A stretch of 62,907 nucleotides of DNA from an uncultured Rubritalea sp. (GTDB lineage Bacteria > Verrucomicrobiota > Verrucomicrobiia > Verrucomicrobiales > Akkermansiaceae), in NCBI GenBank assembly GCA_937923145.1, contig CALAJT010000011.1, forward strand, positions 1 through 62,907. Direction: 5' to 3'. The translations under genes were made by a program, and so were the position numbers. A model generated the notes under the pieces. It was not told the DNA's origin, made no database searches, and was given only the letters and a program-made list of their open reading frames with translations. Below, in pieces: positions 9,880-18,152 of this stretch. Each line of letters opens with the position of its first letter. Position 1 is the stretch's first letter.

Positions 9880-11070
9880 ATGAAACCACTTATCAGCTCC
9901 GAAGAAGCTACAAACATCATTTCCGACTCAATCGAAGAGTCTAAGGTAGAGATCATTTCATTAGATTCTGCTTGTGAGTCTCCAGGAAGAGTCTTGGCTA
10001 CGGATATCTTAGCTGATCGTGATGCCCCTCCTTTTGATCGGGTGATGATGGATGGCATTTGCATCAATACATATAATCACATCCTCGGCTCATGGCGCTA
10101 TAAAATTATAGGCACACAGGCTGCTGGAGCAGAAAAAATGATTTTACCTAAGGGCGAATTTGCTATCGAGGTCATGACCGGTGCGCCAATGCCCACTGAT
10201 GCCAACGCAGTGATTCCTGTAGAGAAAATAGATACAGTAGATGGCTACGCTTTACCTCATGAAGGTCTAGAGGTCGACGATTTACAATTCGTTCATCTAC
10301 AAGGAACAGATAGTAAGCAAGGTGATATAGTCCTCCCAAAAGGCTCTGTACTAGGAGCTGCAGAACTCGCTACAGCGGCTAGTGTCGGCGCGGATCAGTT
10401 AGAAGTATATAAGCTCCCCAACATCGCCCTTATCACGACGGGAGATGAGGTCATCCAGCCTCACGAAGTTCCTACTGACTTCCAAATTCGCCGCAGTCAC
10501 CCTGCTGCTATCAAGAGTTTAATCAACTCTAACAATCTCGGAAATATAACTGACAAGCATTTACCAGATGACGAAGAAATTATTGAAGAGGCTCTGAAAA
10601 CAGCTATAGCAGATTATGATATGGTTATTCTAACGGGTGGTATTTCTATGGGTAAATTCGATTTCGTGGCTCCTCTATTAGAGAAATTACTAGGTGAAGC
10701 GGCTTTTCATGGTGTAGCGCAAAAACCAGGGAAACCTTTTGCCTACTGGAAACCGAGTGACAATACCCCACCAGTCTTTGCCTTACCTGGTAATCCCGTC
10801 TCAGTCATGGCAACCATGCACCGCTATGTAATCCCTGGATTAAAGTATTCCATGAAACAGCACCATAAGAAGTCAGTTTCTCTAGCCGATTCATTTCAAT
10901 GGAATAACCACCTCACAGGCATTCTACCCTTTAAAGAAACCAATGATGGGATTATCATCTGCCCACCGAGAAATTCTGGTGATTACTTAGCTCTGGTAGG
11001 TTGTGATGGTTTTGTAGAAGTTCCTCCTGAGTCAAAATTGTGTTCAGGCGTGACACTAGCTGCATTCTGA
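9880..11070 (+). CDS. moeA: Molybdopterin molybdenumtransferase MoeA-like
   Basis: MoeA inserts molybdate into adenylylated molybdopterin, a late step of molybdenum cofactor synthesis. The family landmarks are present with variant residues: DRDAPPFDRVMMDG (usually PPFDNSAMDGYA), TGAPMPTDANAVIPVE, TTGDEVI, LTGGISMGKFDFV (usually SGGVSVGDYD) and FALPGNPVSV. The substitutions define a divergent branch but keep the catalytic aspartate in MDG and the GxxxGxxD-like loop. An open frame begins with TTG at 9847, but ATG 9880 (MKPLISSEEA) fits the family start. moaE lies 5 kb downstream, while moaA, moaC and moaD are absent here. Confidence 0.88.
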   Translation: MKPLISSEEATNIISDSIEESKVEIISLDSACESPGRVLATDILADRDAPPFDRVMMDGICINTYNHILGSWRYKIIGTQAAGAEKMILPKGEFAIEVMTGAPMPTDANAVIPVEKIDTVDGYALPHEGLEVDDLQFVHLQGTDSKQGDIVLPKGSVLGAAELATAASVGADQLEVYKLPNIALITTGDEVIQPHEVPTDFQIRRSHPAAIKSLINSNNLGNITDKHLPDDEEIIEEALKTAIADYDMVILTGGISMGKFDFVAPLLEKLLGEAAFHGVAQKPGKPFAYWKPSDNTPPVFALPGNPVSVMATMHRYVIPGLKYSMKQHHKKSVSLADSFQWNNHLTGILPFKETNDGIIICPPRNSGDYLALVGCDGFVEVPPESKLCSGVTLAAF

Positions 11071-11131
11071 TTACAACAAATTAACTGTAGCTAAACTTGC
11101 GCTCTAACAGAATATAGAGTATTTCCATTAT

Positions 11132-11773
11132 ATGAAATTATGTATGGAGTGGCTCGGACAGGACATCGACTATAATGATGCCCTAGAACTACAAAATCAG
11201 AAACTGAAGCAAGTTCTAGAGGGAGATGCTGAAGACCACTGTTTCATGTTAGAGCACTCTCCTGTTTATACGATTGGCAGGACTCGTGATAAGAGTTCTC
11301 TACTTAACCCTGAGAGCTTACCTCATCCACATACAGAAATAAGTCGTGGTGGTCAGGCTACCTATCATGGTCCTGGACAGCTGGTGGGGTACCCAATTGT
11401 GGATCTTAAGAAACTAGGTAAGGATCTCCATATTTATATCCGTGCTATGGAACAGGCATTGATCGCAGCTTGTGCTAAATTCGGTGTTGAGGCTGGGCTT
11501 AGTGAAGGCCAGACTGGCGTATGGGTAGAAGGTAAGAAACTTGCTTCGATAGGAGTCGGTGTTCGCAAATGGATTTCCATGCACGGATTCGCTATTAACA
11601 TTACTCAGGAGTCACTCAGCGGTTTTAACCATATAACACCTTGTGGCATTCAGGGAGTTTTCATGACAACAGTTTCAAAAGAAGCTGGAAAAGAAATCAC
11701 CACAGAAGAATTCGCTAAGGCAGTATTACCAGAGATGGAAAAAGTCTTCAGAAAGCTAGAAGTCTCCTGTTAG
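11132..11773 (+). CDS. lipB: Octanoyltransferase LipB
   Basis: It transfers octanoate from acyl carrier protein to lipoyl domains, the first step of endogenous lipoate attachment. The biotin/lipoate ligase-like fold is marked by SRGGQATYHGPGQLVGYP, the lysine in GKKLASIGVGVRKW and the catalytic cysteine in NHITPCGI. The 213-residue length is typical. It lies 61 bases after moeA on the same strand and may share its transcript. lipA is not in the window. Confidence 0.95.
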   Translation: MKLCMEWLGQDIDYNDALELQNQKLKQVLEGDAEDHCFMLEHSPVYTIGRTRDKSSLLNPESLPHPHTEISRGGQATYHGPGQLVGYPIVDLKKLGKDLHIYIRAMEQALIAACAKFGVEAGLSEGQTGVWVEGKKLASIGVGVRKWISMHGFAINITQESLSGFNHITPCGIQGVFMTTVSKEAGKEITTEEFAKAVLPEMEKVFRKLEVSC

Positions 11774-11819
11774 AAAGGTTATACAGGACTGCTAAGACCT
11801 ATATCAGCGGCCCAAAAAA

Positions 11820-12197
11820 TTACTTATCTAAGCCCAGCTCTACCTTGAAATCAGAACGGAGTTCACGACCTGGAATCACTTCATAAAGAGCAGCATTAGC
11901 ATCTGCTTCCGCAGCATCATAGCTCTTGTCATAGTTGAATAGTTGCTTAGGAAAATACTCTACAAACTTCTCACGCTCCTCGTTTTCAAGCCTTCCCCAT
12001 ATCGCAAAGTTCAGAGTGCGAGCAGTCTTCATCTTCATCTTAAGAGTGAGACGCCTCCCATTTCTAGCTCGCACTACTTGCTTGTGCGTAAGTTGCTCAG
12101 GTGATGCTTCCACTAGATCATGGTTGTCCAATCCCCAGTGATTGATGATTGCATCTAGCGGCTGTGATCCTAGATCTCTTTGTTCCATATCTGACAT
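11820..12197 (-). CDS. Small HTH-like conserved hypothetical protein
   Basis: This is a 125-residue soluble protein. Residues ~12-60 (starting PLDAIINHWGLDNHDLVEAS and containing HKQVVRARNGRRLT) look like a compact helix-turn-helix: a short helix, a GLxNHDLV turn, and a basic recognition-like helix. The rest is charged and helical. I recall similar unnamed proteins in PVC and Bacteroidota genomes but know no assigned function. It sits 42 bases behind yidC on the same strand, so it is probably the last gene of the rpmH-rnpA-yidD-yidC transcript. A regulatory or nucleic-acid-binding role is inference. Confidence 0.65.
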   Translation of the reverse strand: MSDMEQRDLGSQPLDAIINHWGLDNHDLVEASPEQLTHKQVVRARNGRRLTLKMKMKTARTLNFAIWGRLENEEREKFVEYFPKQLFNYDKSYDAAEADANAALYEVIPGRELRSDFKVELGLDK

Positions 12198-12239
12198 ATT
12201 CGTGGTAGATTAAATTTTTTAGCAGTCGGCGATTAGAAG

Positions 12240-14174
12240 CTAGCCCCCTGTTTTAGGACTGCGCTTCTTAGCTTTCTTGGTTGGTTGACCAGTAGTTGCG
12301 GTCTTCTTGGCTGGAGCTTTTCCAGCTGCTGCGTCGCGCTGGTCTTGCATCTCTTCCATCTTCTCTGCCATACGCTCCATAAAACCTTTCTTACGTGGCT
12401 TAGAAGGATCGATGTCTACTGTAGCACCAGCTGCTGCTGACTTACCAGCCTTGCGAGCCTTGAGAGCTTTCTTTTCTAACTCTGGCTCTGGCATACGATG
12501 TGTGAGCCATGTCTGACCGATAGATACGATGTTCTGAGTAGTCCAGTATAGAGCAAGTGCTGCTGCATAGTTATAACAGAATACGAAGAACATGAGTGGC
12601 ATGAGCATAAAGATTCTACGCTGTAGCTTATCGCCAGTTTGAGGGGTCATCCGCATCTGCAGCACCATTGTGACCGCCATTAGGATTGGGAGTAGATTGA
12701 TCGGGAAGCCTGCTATATCACCGATGTGATCTGGCTGCGAAAGGTCTTCCACCCACATGAATGGCTGACCACGGAGTTCGACAGCAGCGTTGATCATGTT
12801 AAATACACCGAAGAAAATAGGGATCTGCACTAGCATTGGCAGACATCCACCCATTGGATTCACACCGTATTCACGGTAGAGCTTCATCGTCTCTTGATTA
12901 AGCTTCTGAGGATTATCTTTATGCTTCTCCTTCAGCTCCTTCATAATTGGCTGAAGCTTGCTCATACGTTTCATCGTACGGGTCGACTTGTTGTGGAGCG
13001 GCCAGATAATAATACGGATAAAGATCGTTAAAAGAACAATCGCAAATCCCCAACTCCATGGTGAAGATACGAACCAGCTTTGGATACCATTAAGAGCTGA
13101 GTTCATAAGACCTGAAATCCAGGCGAAGATAGAAAACATACTGAAGTGCATAATATCATCACTATTTTCAGAGATCGATCCCATACGCTTGTGAAGTTTA
13201 GGCCCAACGAATACGTCATAACTAAGCGAGGTAGTCTCACCAGCACTGAGAGATTTATTGGGAAGCTCTAATCCTACATTGTATTCCCAACGACGACCAT
13301 CTTCCATTTTTTCACCTGTAGCCCACAGATTGGCACTTTTAGAACCTTCTAGAGGGAAAATAGCCGTTCCGAAGAACTGGTTATCTACTCCAAAATATTC
13401 AATATTCTCTACTGTAATATTTGCTACTGGCTTCTCATCTGAGAATAGACCCCCAGTAAACTCGCCGCTTTCTTCGTGTTGGTAATCTCCGTCTTCATAA
13501 TAATACCATCCTGTTAGAATAGCTTGCTCTTTCTCGAAAAGTGCTACGGCTGTTCCAGTAGTTACTGAGTAGTCGCTAAGATCAATAGTTTTATCTCCAG
13601 CTTTTAAAGTTATCACTAAACGAAGCTTGGGCGCAGTATTTTCATTGCCGTCCTCTAGTGACCAGTGTTTAGTTACTGTAACTCCTTCATCAAGTTCACC
13701 CTGATATTCTACTGAGTTATTACTCTGCTTAATGAGCTTATAATAGGTATCCTCAAACTTTTTGTGGCTCTTGGCAAGAGCTCCAATGACGCTATCTGCT
13801 TCTTCGTTCAGCAAGACATTGCCTGCATCAAAAACTTTCTTCTCGTTTAGCATTTCAGCGATCTTGATACCACCACCCTTTGTTGAAAATGTGTATTTAG
13901 CGATCTCTCGGTCGCCTGCTTTAGATACTAATTCCACTAGTTCTTCAACAATAGTAGGAACTACTATAGCTGCTGGAGTACCTTCACCAGCAGCAGTGTC
14001 AGCAGCTGTAACGTCAGGATTTGTACTTTGCTTAGCTTTCTCTAACAGTTCAGCCTTAGCTTTTTCTGATTCATCGAGCTTGCGCTGCATTTCAGTTTTA
14101 TCAGCACCACTTTTCCAAGTAAGTACGAGTCCGATGCTACAGAGTATGAGTATTAACCAGCCTTTACGATCCAT
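12240..14174 (-). CDS. yidC: Membrane protein insertase YidC
   Basis: It inserts and folds inner-membrane proteins, alone or with SecYEG. The protein starts MDRKGWLILILCSIG at 14174. The longer open frame to 14273 only extends back into yidD. Layout: N-terminal membrane helix, a large periplasmic domain (residues ~60-360), then the conserved insertase core with helices around 395, 460, 520 and 550, including the cytoplasmic hairpin KLQPIMKELKEKHKDNPQKL and the MGGCLPMLVQIPIFFGVFN segment. The tail is strongly basic (ending KKAKKRSPKTGG), as expected for ribosome contact. At 644 residues it is slightly long. yidD precedes it by 13 bases. Confidence 0.95.
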   Translation of the reverse strand: MDRKGWLILILCSIGLVLTWKSGADKTEMQRKLDESEKAKAELLEKAKQSTNPDVTAADTAAGEGTPAAIVVPTIVEELVELVSKAGDREIAKYTFSTKGGGIKIAEMLNEKKVFDAGNVLLNEEADSVIGALAKSHKKFEDTYYKLIKQSNNSVEYQGELDEGVTVTKHWSLEDGNENTAPKLRLVITLKAGDKTIDLSDYSVTTGTAVALFEKEQAILTGWYYYEDGDYQHEESGEFTGGLFSDEKPVANITVENIEYFGVDNQFFGTAIFPLEGSKSANLWATGEKMEDGRRWEYNVGLELPNKSLSAGETTSLSYDVFVGPKLHKRMGSISENSDDIMHFSMFSIFAWISGLMNSALNGIQSWFVSSPWSWGFAIVLLTIFIRIIIWPLHNKSTRTMKRMSKLQPIMKELKEKHKDNPQKLNQETMKLYREYGVNPMGGCLPMLVQIPIFFGVFNMINAAVELRGQPFMWVEDLSQPDHIGDIAGFPINLLPILMAVTMVLQMRMTPQTGDKLQRRIFMLMPLMFFVFCYNYAAALALYWTTQNIVSIGQTWLTHRMPEPELEKKALKARKAGKSAAAGATVDIDPSKPRKKGFMERMAEKMEEMQDQRDAAAGKAPAKKTATTGQPTKKAKKRSPKTGG

Positions 14175-14187
14175 TGTATCAATTTTG

Positions 14188-14454
14188 TTATGTCTTAGTT
14201 TCCTTCTTAGGTGGGACTGGATCTTCTCCACATCCGCCCCAAGGATGACACCTACAGATTCGGCGCACCCCATAAAATAATCCTTTCACTGCACCATGTC
14301 TCTCTACCGCCTGAAGGCAATAGTTCGAGCAGGTAGGAGTGAACCTGCATCCCGCATAGGGACCTCCTACAAAGTGTAAAATAGGGTTGATAAACTTCTG
14401 ATAGAAACGAATACCTAGCCTGATGATCAGTTTCGGTAAATTCAGTATATTCAT
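14188..14454 (-). CDS. yidD: Membrane protein insertion efficiency factor YidD
   Basis: YidD is a small amphipathic membrane-associated protein that assists YidC. The family signature is clear: [20 protein letters not shown] followed by [21 protein letters not shown] and a short GEDPVP tail, with all the usual cysteines. The 88-residue length is typical. It starts two bases after the rnpA stop, which indicates tight coupling within the rpmH-rnpA-yidD-yidC operon. Confidence 0.95.
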   Translation of the reverse strand: MNILNLPKLIIRLGIRFYQKFINPILHFVGGPYAGCRFTPTCSNYCLQAVERHGAVKGLFYGVRRICRCHPWGGCGEDPVPPKKETKT

Positions 14455-14456
14455 AC

Positions 14457-14825
14457 TTATGCGTCTCTCTCGTGGGTAAATATCCCTAGCTTTCTGGCCT
14501 GTTTCAGCCAGTCGCGTTCTAGTTCCTGGTAGCTTGCTTCTTTAGCTCTCCATCGGGCAATCGTTACGATGTAGTAATGTGGATCAATTGATTCTCCACA
14601 TTCCTGCACGATCGCTCTGAATCGCCTTCTCAGAAGATTTCTCTGATGTGCTTTTCCTACTTTCTTGGTAGTAATGTAGCCAACACGGAGGTGATCTAGC
14701 TCATCAGAACGCAGAACACTAACAACTAAATAGCGCCCCGGCCGTGACTCCCCAAACTCTCTGACGCGTGCAAATTCAGCACGCTGGGTCATTGAGAACT
14801 TTCTAGGAAGCCGCATGGGGCGCAA
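14457..14825 (-). CDS. rnpA: Ribonuclease P protein component
   Basis: This is the protein subunit of RNase P, which matures tRNA 5-prime ends together with the rnpB RNA (not in this window). The 122-residue basic protein has the expected N-terminal [16 protein letters not shown] segment and the RNR-type motif in a variant form, [17 protein letters not shown]. It follows rpmH on the same strand with a 70-base gap and precedes yidD. Confidence 0.92.
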   Translation of the reverse strand: MRPMRLPRKFSMTQRAEFARVREFGESRPGRYLVVSVLRSDELDHLRVGYITTKKVGKAHQRNLLRRRFRAIVQECGESIDPHYYIVTIARWRAKEASYQELERDWLKQARKLGIFTHERDA

Positions 14826-14895
14826 TAAGTAGCCTATTGTATAGCGCCATTGATCAGACTAGCTCCTTGCAGAGAAAGACCTGTGGCACTACATA

Positions 14896-15078
14896 CTAGG
14901 TGTGTTGCTTTGTGTGACGCTTGAAGTGAATCTCTGCACCCTTCGGAAGGAGACGCTTGCGACCTTTTTGGCGACGACGACGTAGACAATCGCGACCTGC
15001 TTTAGTAGCCATACGTGCACGGAAGCCGTGTTGACGTTTGCGGACGCGCTTAGATGGTTGGTAAGTTCTTTTACTCAT
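14896..15078 (-). CDS. rpmH: Large ribosomal subunit protein bL34
   Basis: It is a very basic 60-residue protein starting [20 protein letters not shown], with [24 protein letters not shown], the bL34 signature. Most bL34 proteins are 44-47 residues. This one carries a C-terminal extension of about 14 residues ([14 protein letters not shown]). It is the first gene of the conserved rpmH-rnpA-yidD-yidC cluster. Confidence 0.95.
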   Translation of the reverse strand: MSKRTYQPSKRVRKRQHGFRARMATKAGRDCLRRRRQKGRKRLLPKGAEIHFKRHTKQHT

Positions 15079-15171
15079 AATGAAATCTAGTTAATGTGTT
15101 TGATCTGCTGTTTCACCACAGAAGTGCGGTAAAACCAACGCATTTGCTGATACGTTGCTACAGGGGGCGAA

Positions 15172-15199
15172 AAACTACTTATTTCCAGCTCTTTGTCAA
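15172..15199 (-). promoter_or_regulatory. Candidate sigma70-type promoter for rpmH
   Basis: On the minus strand a perfect TTGACA (15199-15194) is followed after 16 bases by TAGTTT (15177-15172), a weak -10. This places a start site near 15165, leaving a leader of about 85 bases before rpmH. It is based on pattern only. Confidence 0.4.
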
Positions 15200-15357
15200 T
15201 ACCCCATTCCAATTTTCTATGCTTTTTTTATTAATCTACGCTTATTAAAAATTTTAAAAAAATAAATTATTTTAAAAAAAGCGTTGTAAAATTATTTTAT
15301 TGATGTTAATAGTCAACTCTCCTTATGGAATTACCATCTTTTACCCGCGCCAAAATT

Positions 15358-15912
15358 ATGAATCTTACTAAGACATGCTCAATCACAGCGAGCGTTATTT
15401 TCCTCACGCAATGCAGCTCTGGAGGAAGAGACGTTCAAAAGAAATCTAATGGAGAATTTCAAGCCGACCACGGTCCTTTCGATTCTCAAGGTAACTATAT
15501 TGAGAGCTGGGCTGATAATCCTCCTAAGCGTAAATATAAGGGGTCTACTGTTAGATCTAGAAGATCGAGCTCTACTACCAAGAAGAGTGCCCCTGCTAAG
15601 TCGACAAGCAAGCCATCACCTAGACCAAAAATCAGTCCAAAAATCAGACCGAAAACTAAATCAACTTACAAGCCTGCTAACAGGTCCAAGTCAAAAACCA
15701 AGTCTACGAGCAATCCTAATAAACCCACTCCAAAGCCGAAAAAGATCACCCCTAAAGCTAAACCTCCAGTAATGCACACTGTGAGCAAGGGCGATACTGT
15801 ATACGGGCTAGCTCGAAAATATGGCGCGAATCCTAATTCCATTATTAAAGTGAATCGCATCAGCAACGGAAGGATCAATGTAGGTCAGCGACTTATCATT
15901 CCTAGAAAATAA
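15358..15912 (+). CDS. LysM-domain lipoprotein with basic Pro/Lys/Ser linker
   Basis: From ATG 15358 (MNLTKTCSITASVIFL) a hydrophobic signal ends at TQC followed by SSGG, a plausible though not ideal lipobox. An ATG 33 bases upstream gives a longer N-terminus without a better signal. Residues ~60-135 (mature) are a very basic, repetitive linker of K, S, T and P (runs such as SKPSPRPKISPKIRPKTKS). The last ~45 residues form one LysM domain (HTVSKGDTVYGLARKYGANP through VGQRLIIP), which binds peptidoglycan. The layout fits an envelope protein tethered to lipid and reaching the cell wall. Confidence 0.85.
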   Translation: MNLTKTCSITASVIFLTQCSSGGRDVQKKSNGEFQADHGPFDSQGNYIESWADNPPKRKYKGSTVRSRRSSSTTKKSAPAKSTSKPSPRPKISPKIRPKTKSTYKPANRSKSKTKSTSNPNKPTPKPKKITPKAKPPVMHTVSKGDTVYGLARKYGANPNSIIKVNRISNGRINVGQRLIIPRK

Positions 15913-15945
15913 CACTTTCAAATAAGTTCTCCTCGGGCTAATTTC

Positions 15946-16392
15946 ATGGAAATGATGTTTCAAATCACTTCTGAACCGATCCAGCCCGATACACTTCGCA
16001 AAGCCGTCATGGATCACCGATCCGGCGGCTTTGCTAGTTTTGAGGGATGGGTAAGAAACCACCACGAAGGAAAACTCGTGGAATCCCTAGAATATTCTGC
16101 ATACGTTGAACTAGCTGAGAAAGAAGGCGATAGGATAGTCCAGAGAGCTTGCGATGAATTTGATATCATCGGCGCACGCTGTGAACACCGAATCGGGCAT
16201 CTAGCTATCGGTGACATTGCAGTCTGTGTAGCAGTCTCAGCGGCACACCGTGATGCAGCCTTTGCAGCTTGCCGTTTTATTATTGATGAGATCAAGCACA
16301 CTGTCCCCATCTGGAAAAAAGAACATTACACCGATCAATCTGCAGCATGGCCATCGTGTAAGGGCTGCACCCATCCTGAGCACCATCATTAA
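15946..16392 (+). CDS. moaE: Molybdopterin synthase catalytic subunit MoaE
   Basis: MoaE with MoaD converts cyclic pyranopterin monophosphate to molybdopterin. Visible family features are GGFASFEGWVRNHHEGK, the HRIGHLAIGDIAVCVAVSA core with AHRDAAFAACRFIIDEIK, and the C-terminal VPIWKKEHY with catalytic lysines. The tail adds a cysteine/histidine-rich stretch (PSCKGCTHPEHHH) that is not usual and may bind metal. moaD is not adjacent. moeA lies upstream at 9.9 kb. Confidence 0.93.
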   Translation: MEMMFQITSEPIQPDTLRKAVMDHRSGGFASFEGWVRNHHEGKLVESLEYSAYVELAEKEGDRIVQRACDEFDIIGARCEHRIGHLAIGDIAVCVAVSAAHRDAAFAACRFIIDEIKHTVPIWKKEHYTDQSAAWPSCKGCTHPEHHH

Positions 16393-16419
16393 ATACATTC
16401 TCCTCTCTTGAAACATACT

Positions 16420-17010
16420 ATGCCATCTCCATTTCTGTGCATCATATCTTGTATACTGATCACTGTTTCATGTTCCACTGAGTCTAAATCTAAGAAAGGT
16501 AAGCTGAAGGGCTTCGCTAAAAAATTTGATTCTTCTAAATCCGAATGGGCTAAGACTGTGAATCAGGAGATACTCAAGCTTGGTAATTTTAATTGGATCA
16601 TCATCGCTGAACCATCCTTCTCAGCTTTAAACCGAAGAGGAATCACTACGATCACCGTAGATGCGACCAGTCCAGAGGTTCTCAAGCAGGTATTTTCCTC
16701 TTTAGAGAGTAACGGTCACGTAGACGGGAAAATTTATTTTTCTAAAGAAAGCCGCTTTTTAAAAGAGTCAGATACACCAGGGATAAGTTTCTTTAAACTT
16801 AAAAGAAACAAGGCTATCAATGGTCGTAAAGCTAGAGCGCTAGATCATTTAGCACTAGAAATGCTCATCATAGAAGCTAAGGAGAAATATAACATTCTTC
16901 TCATCAAAACTAATACCTTGCTCCCCTATTCTTCAGTATTTTTAGAGCTTGAGAGCGGATATTGGGATGGAGAGTCAGAAACGGCTTTACGAAAACGTAT
17001 GAAACGCTAA
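16420..17010 (+). CDS. Lipoprotein with RbsD/FucU-like domain
   Basis: The N-terminus MPSPFLCIISCILITVSC ends in a good lipobox, so the protein is probably a lipoprotein. The frame opens with TTG at 16408, but ATG 16420 gives a cleaner signal. The body resembles the RbsD/FucU sugar-mutarotase superfamily from memory: NWIIIAEPSFSALNRRGITT at the start, a middle helix region, and LLIKTNTLLPYSSVFLELESGYW at the end. That C-terminal block is the part I remember from planctomycete relatives annotated as RbsD/FucU-like. The sugar substrate is unknown. The stop codon overlaps the start of the next gene (TAATG at 17008-17012), implying translational coupling. Confidence 0.6.
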   Translation: MPSPFLCIISCILITVSCSTESKSKKGKLKGFAKKFDSSKSEWAKTVNQEILKLGNFNWIIIAEPSFSALNRRGITTITVDATSPEVLKQVFSSLESNGHVDGKIYFSKESRFLKESDTPGISFFKLKRNKAINGRKARALDHLALEMLIIEAKEKYNILLIKTNTLLPYSSVFLELESGYWDGESETALRKRMKR

Positions 17011-17378
17011 TGCTACCACCGATGTCAGCACCAAAGAAAAAAGATGAAGCCCTCACCAAGGAACGCGAAGAAGCCTGGGTAGGTGACGCATTACTCGCCC
17101 TCTATGTGCGTGAATGGATTCTCAATAAATACGGCTCAATGGACGGCGAAATGTTCGTCCGCTTCACCTCCAATGACTTTCTAAAAAGCAAGGGCAATCC
17201 AACCTCTGTTGAAGCAGAAATAGGTCGAGTCTATAAAGAAAAAGGACTTCAAGCTGGCTTCGACTGGATCAAGGACGAGCTCTACCCACTTTTCCTAGTA
17301 AAAGAGAAAAACTATCAGCGCATCTTAGCGACCCAGATGCCTAGGAAGCAGCGTAAGAGTAATAAGAAACGTAAATAG
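17010..17378 (+). CDS. RNase III-fold domain protein (Mini-III-like, no dsRBD)
   Basis: Residues ~20-60 (EREEAWVGDALLALYVREWI) match the RNase III signature, where Glu/Asp residues bind catalytic magnesium. A second acidic helix SVEAEIGRVYKEKG follows near 75. The family signature is usually LGDAVL and here it is VGDALL. There is no double-stranded RNA-binding domain, so the size (122 residues) and layout resemble Mini-RNase III, which trims 23S rRNA precursors in Firmicutes. The tail is basic (MPRKQRKSNKKRK), perhaps replacing the missing RNA-binding domain. It is coupled to the upstream lipoprotein gene by a TAATG overlap. Confidence 0.6.
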   Translation: MLPPMSAPKKKDEALTKEREEAWVGDALLALYVREWILNKYGSMDGEMFVRFTSNDFLKSKGNPTSVEAEIGRVYKEKGLQAGFDWIKDELYPLFLVKEKNYQRILATQMPRKQRKSNKKRK

Positions 17379-17380
17379 CC

Positions 17381-17737
17381 ATGAATAGACACGAGAAAAT
17401 CAACTACATCGAATTACCATCACGCGACCTGGCGAAAACTAAAGCATTTTTCACCGAAGCCTTTGGCTGGGAGTTTGAAGATTATGGTGAAGAATACACA
17501 GCTTTTACTGATCAAGGTTTAGATGGTGGTTTTTTCAAAGCTGATCAGTCTTCTTCTACTCGTAATGGAGCTGCTTTAGTTATATTTTACAGTGAAGGTC
17601 TTGAGGGAACTCTGTCTACAATAGCATCCGCTGGAGGAAAAATCGTTCAAGATATTTTTCCTTTCCCTGGAGGACGTAGATTTCATTTTACTGAGCCTTG
17701 TGGTAATGAGTTTGCAGTCTGGTCTGATAAAGAATAG
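17381..17737 (+). CDS. VOC-family (glyoxalase/dioxygenase fold) protein
   Basis: This is a 118-residue single-domain protein with the paired beta-alpha-beta-beta-beta modules of the vicinal oxygen chelate family. It has INYIELPSRDLAKTKAFFTE at the start and ECGNEFAVW-like end (TEPCGNEFAVWSDKE). Family members act as glyoxalases, antibiotic-binding proteins or dioxygenases. The substrate is not predictable. It starts two bases after the RNase III-like gene and probably shares its transcript. Confidence 0.8.
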   Translation: MNRHEKINYIELPSRDLAKTKAFFTEAFGWEFEDYGEEYTAFTDQGLDGGFFKADQSSSTRNGAALVIFYSEGLEGTLSTIASAGGKIVQDIFPFPGGRRFHFTEPCGNEFAVWSDKE

Positions 17738-17739
17738 TT

Positions 17740-18066
17740 CTATTCGGCGAATTGCTCAAACATCTTAGCAGCTTCATCTCCTTCAGACTTTGACTTATTA
17801 GATTCGCTTTGAGCTTTATCCGCTATTTCATCTAGCTTTTCATCAAACCAAGGCTGCTCATGTGACTCCTCTTTTTTCTCTTTCATGAGTTTTTCATAAA
17901 TAAGATCCGTATTGATTTCAGGAACATCACCAGCTTGGTGTTCACTCTGAGCTAGCACTTTTGTTTCAGCGTTTTTAACAGCATAATAATCACCCATCCG
18001 GATAAATTGCATCACTCCCATACCTATGATTACGCCAATTACGAGTATACTAAGATTCTTAACCAT
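17740..18066 (-). CDS. Small single-pass membrane protein of unknown function
   Basis: The protein has 108 residues with one N-terminal membrane helix (NLSILVIGVIIGMGVMQFI) and an acidic, helical C-terminal part rich in E, K and S (KLMKEKKEESHEQPWFDEKL). The long polar tail is probably outside the membrane on one face. I do not recognise it. It converges on the VOC gene with a two-base gap. Confidence 0.6.
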   Translation of the reverse strand: MVKNLSILVIGVIIGMGVMQFIRMGDYYAVKNAETKVLAQSEHQAGDVPEINTDLIYEKLMKEKKEESHEQPWFDEKLDEIADKAQSESNKSKSEGDEAAKMFEQFAE

Positions 18067-18152
18067 ATTTCACTCAGGTCTACCTAAATGCCTACACCAT
18101 CACAAGTTTTAACTCGCTATTCAAAAGCAAATCCTTCAAAACCATTAGCAAC

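Noticed and set aside
14175-14273. N-terminal extension of yidC
   Set aside because: It lies inside yidD and does not look like a YidC leader. ATG 14174 gives the standard MDRKGWLI start.
15080-15324. AT-rich stretch upstream of rpmH as a possible replication origin
   Set aside because: The rpmH-rnpA cluster is often near oriC, but no DnaA box (TTATNCACA) was found and dnaA is not adjacent. The AT-rich run is better explained as promoter/spacer.
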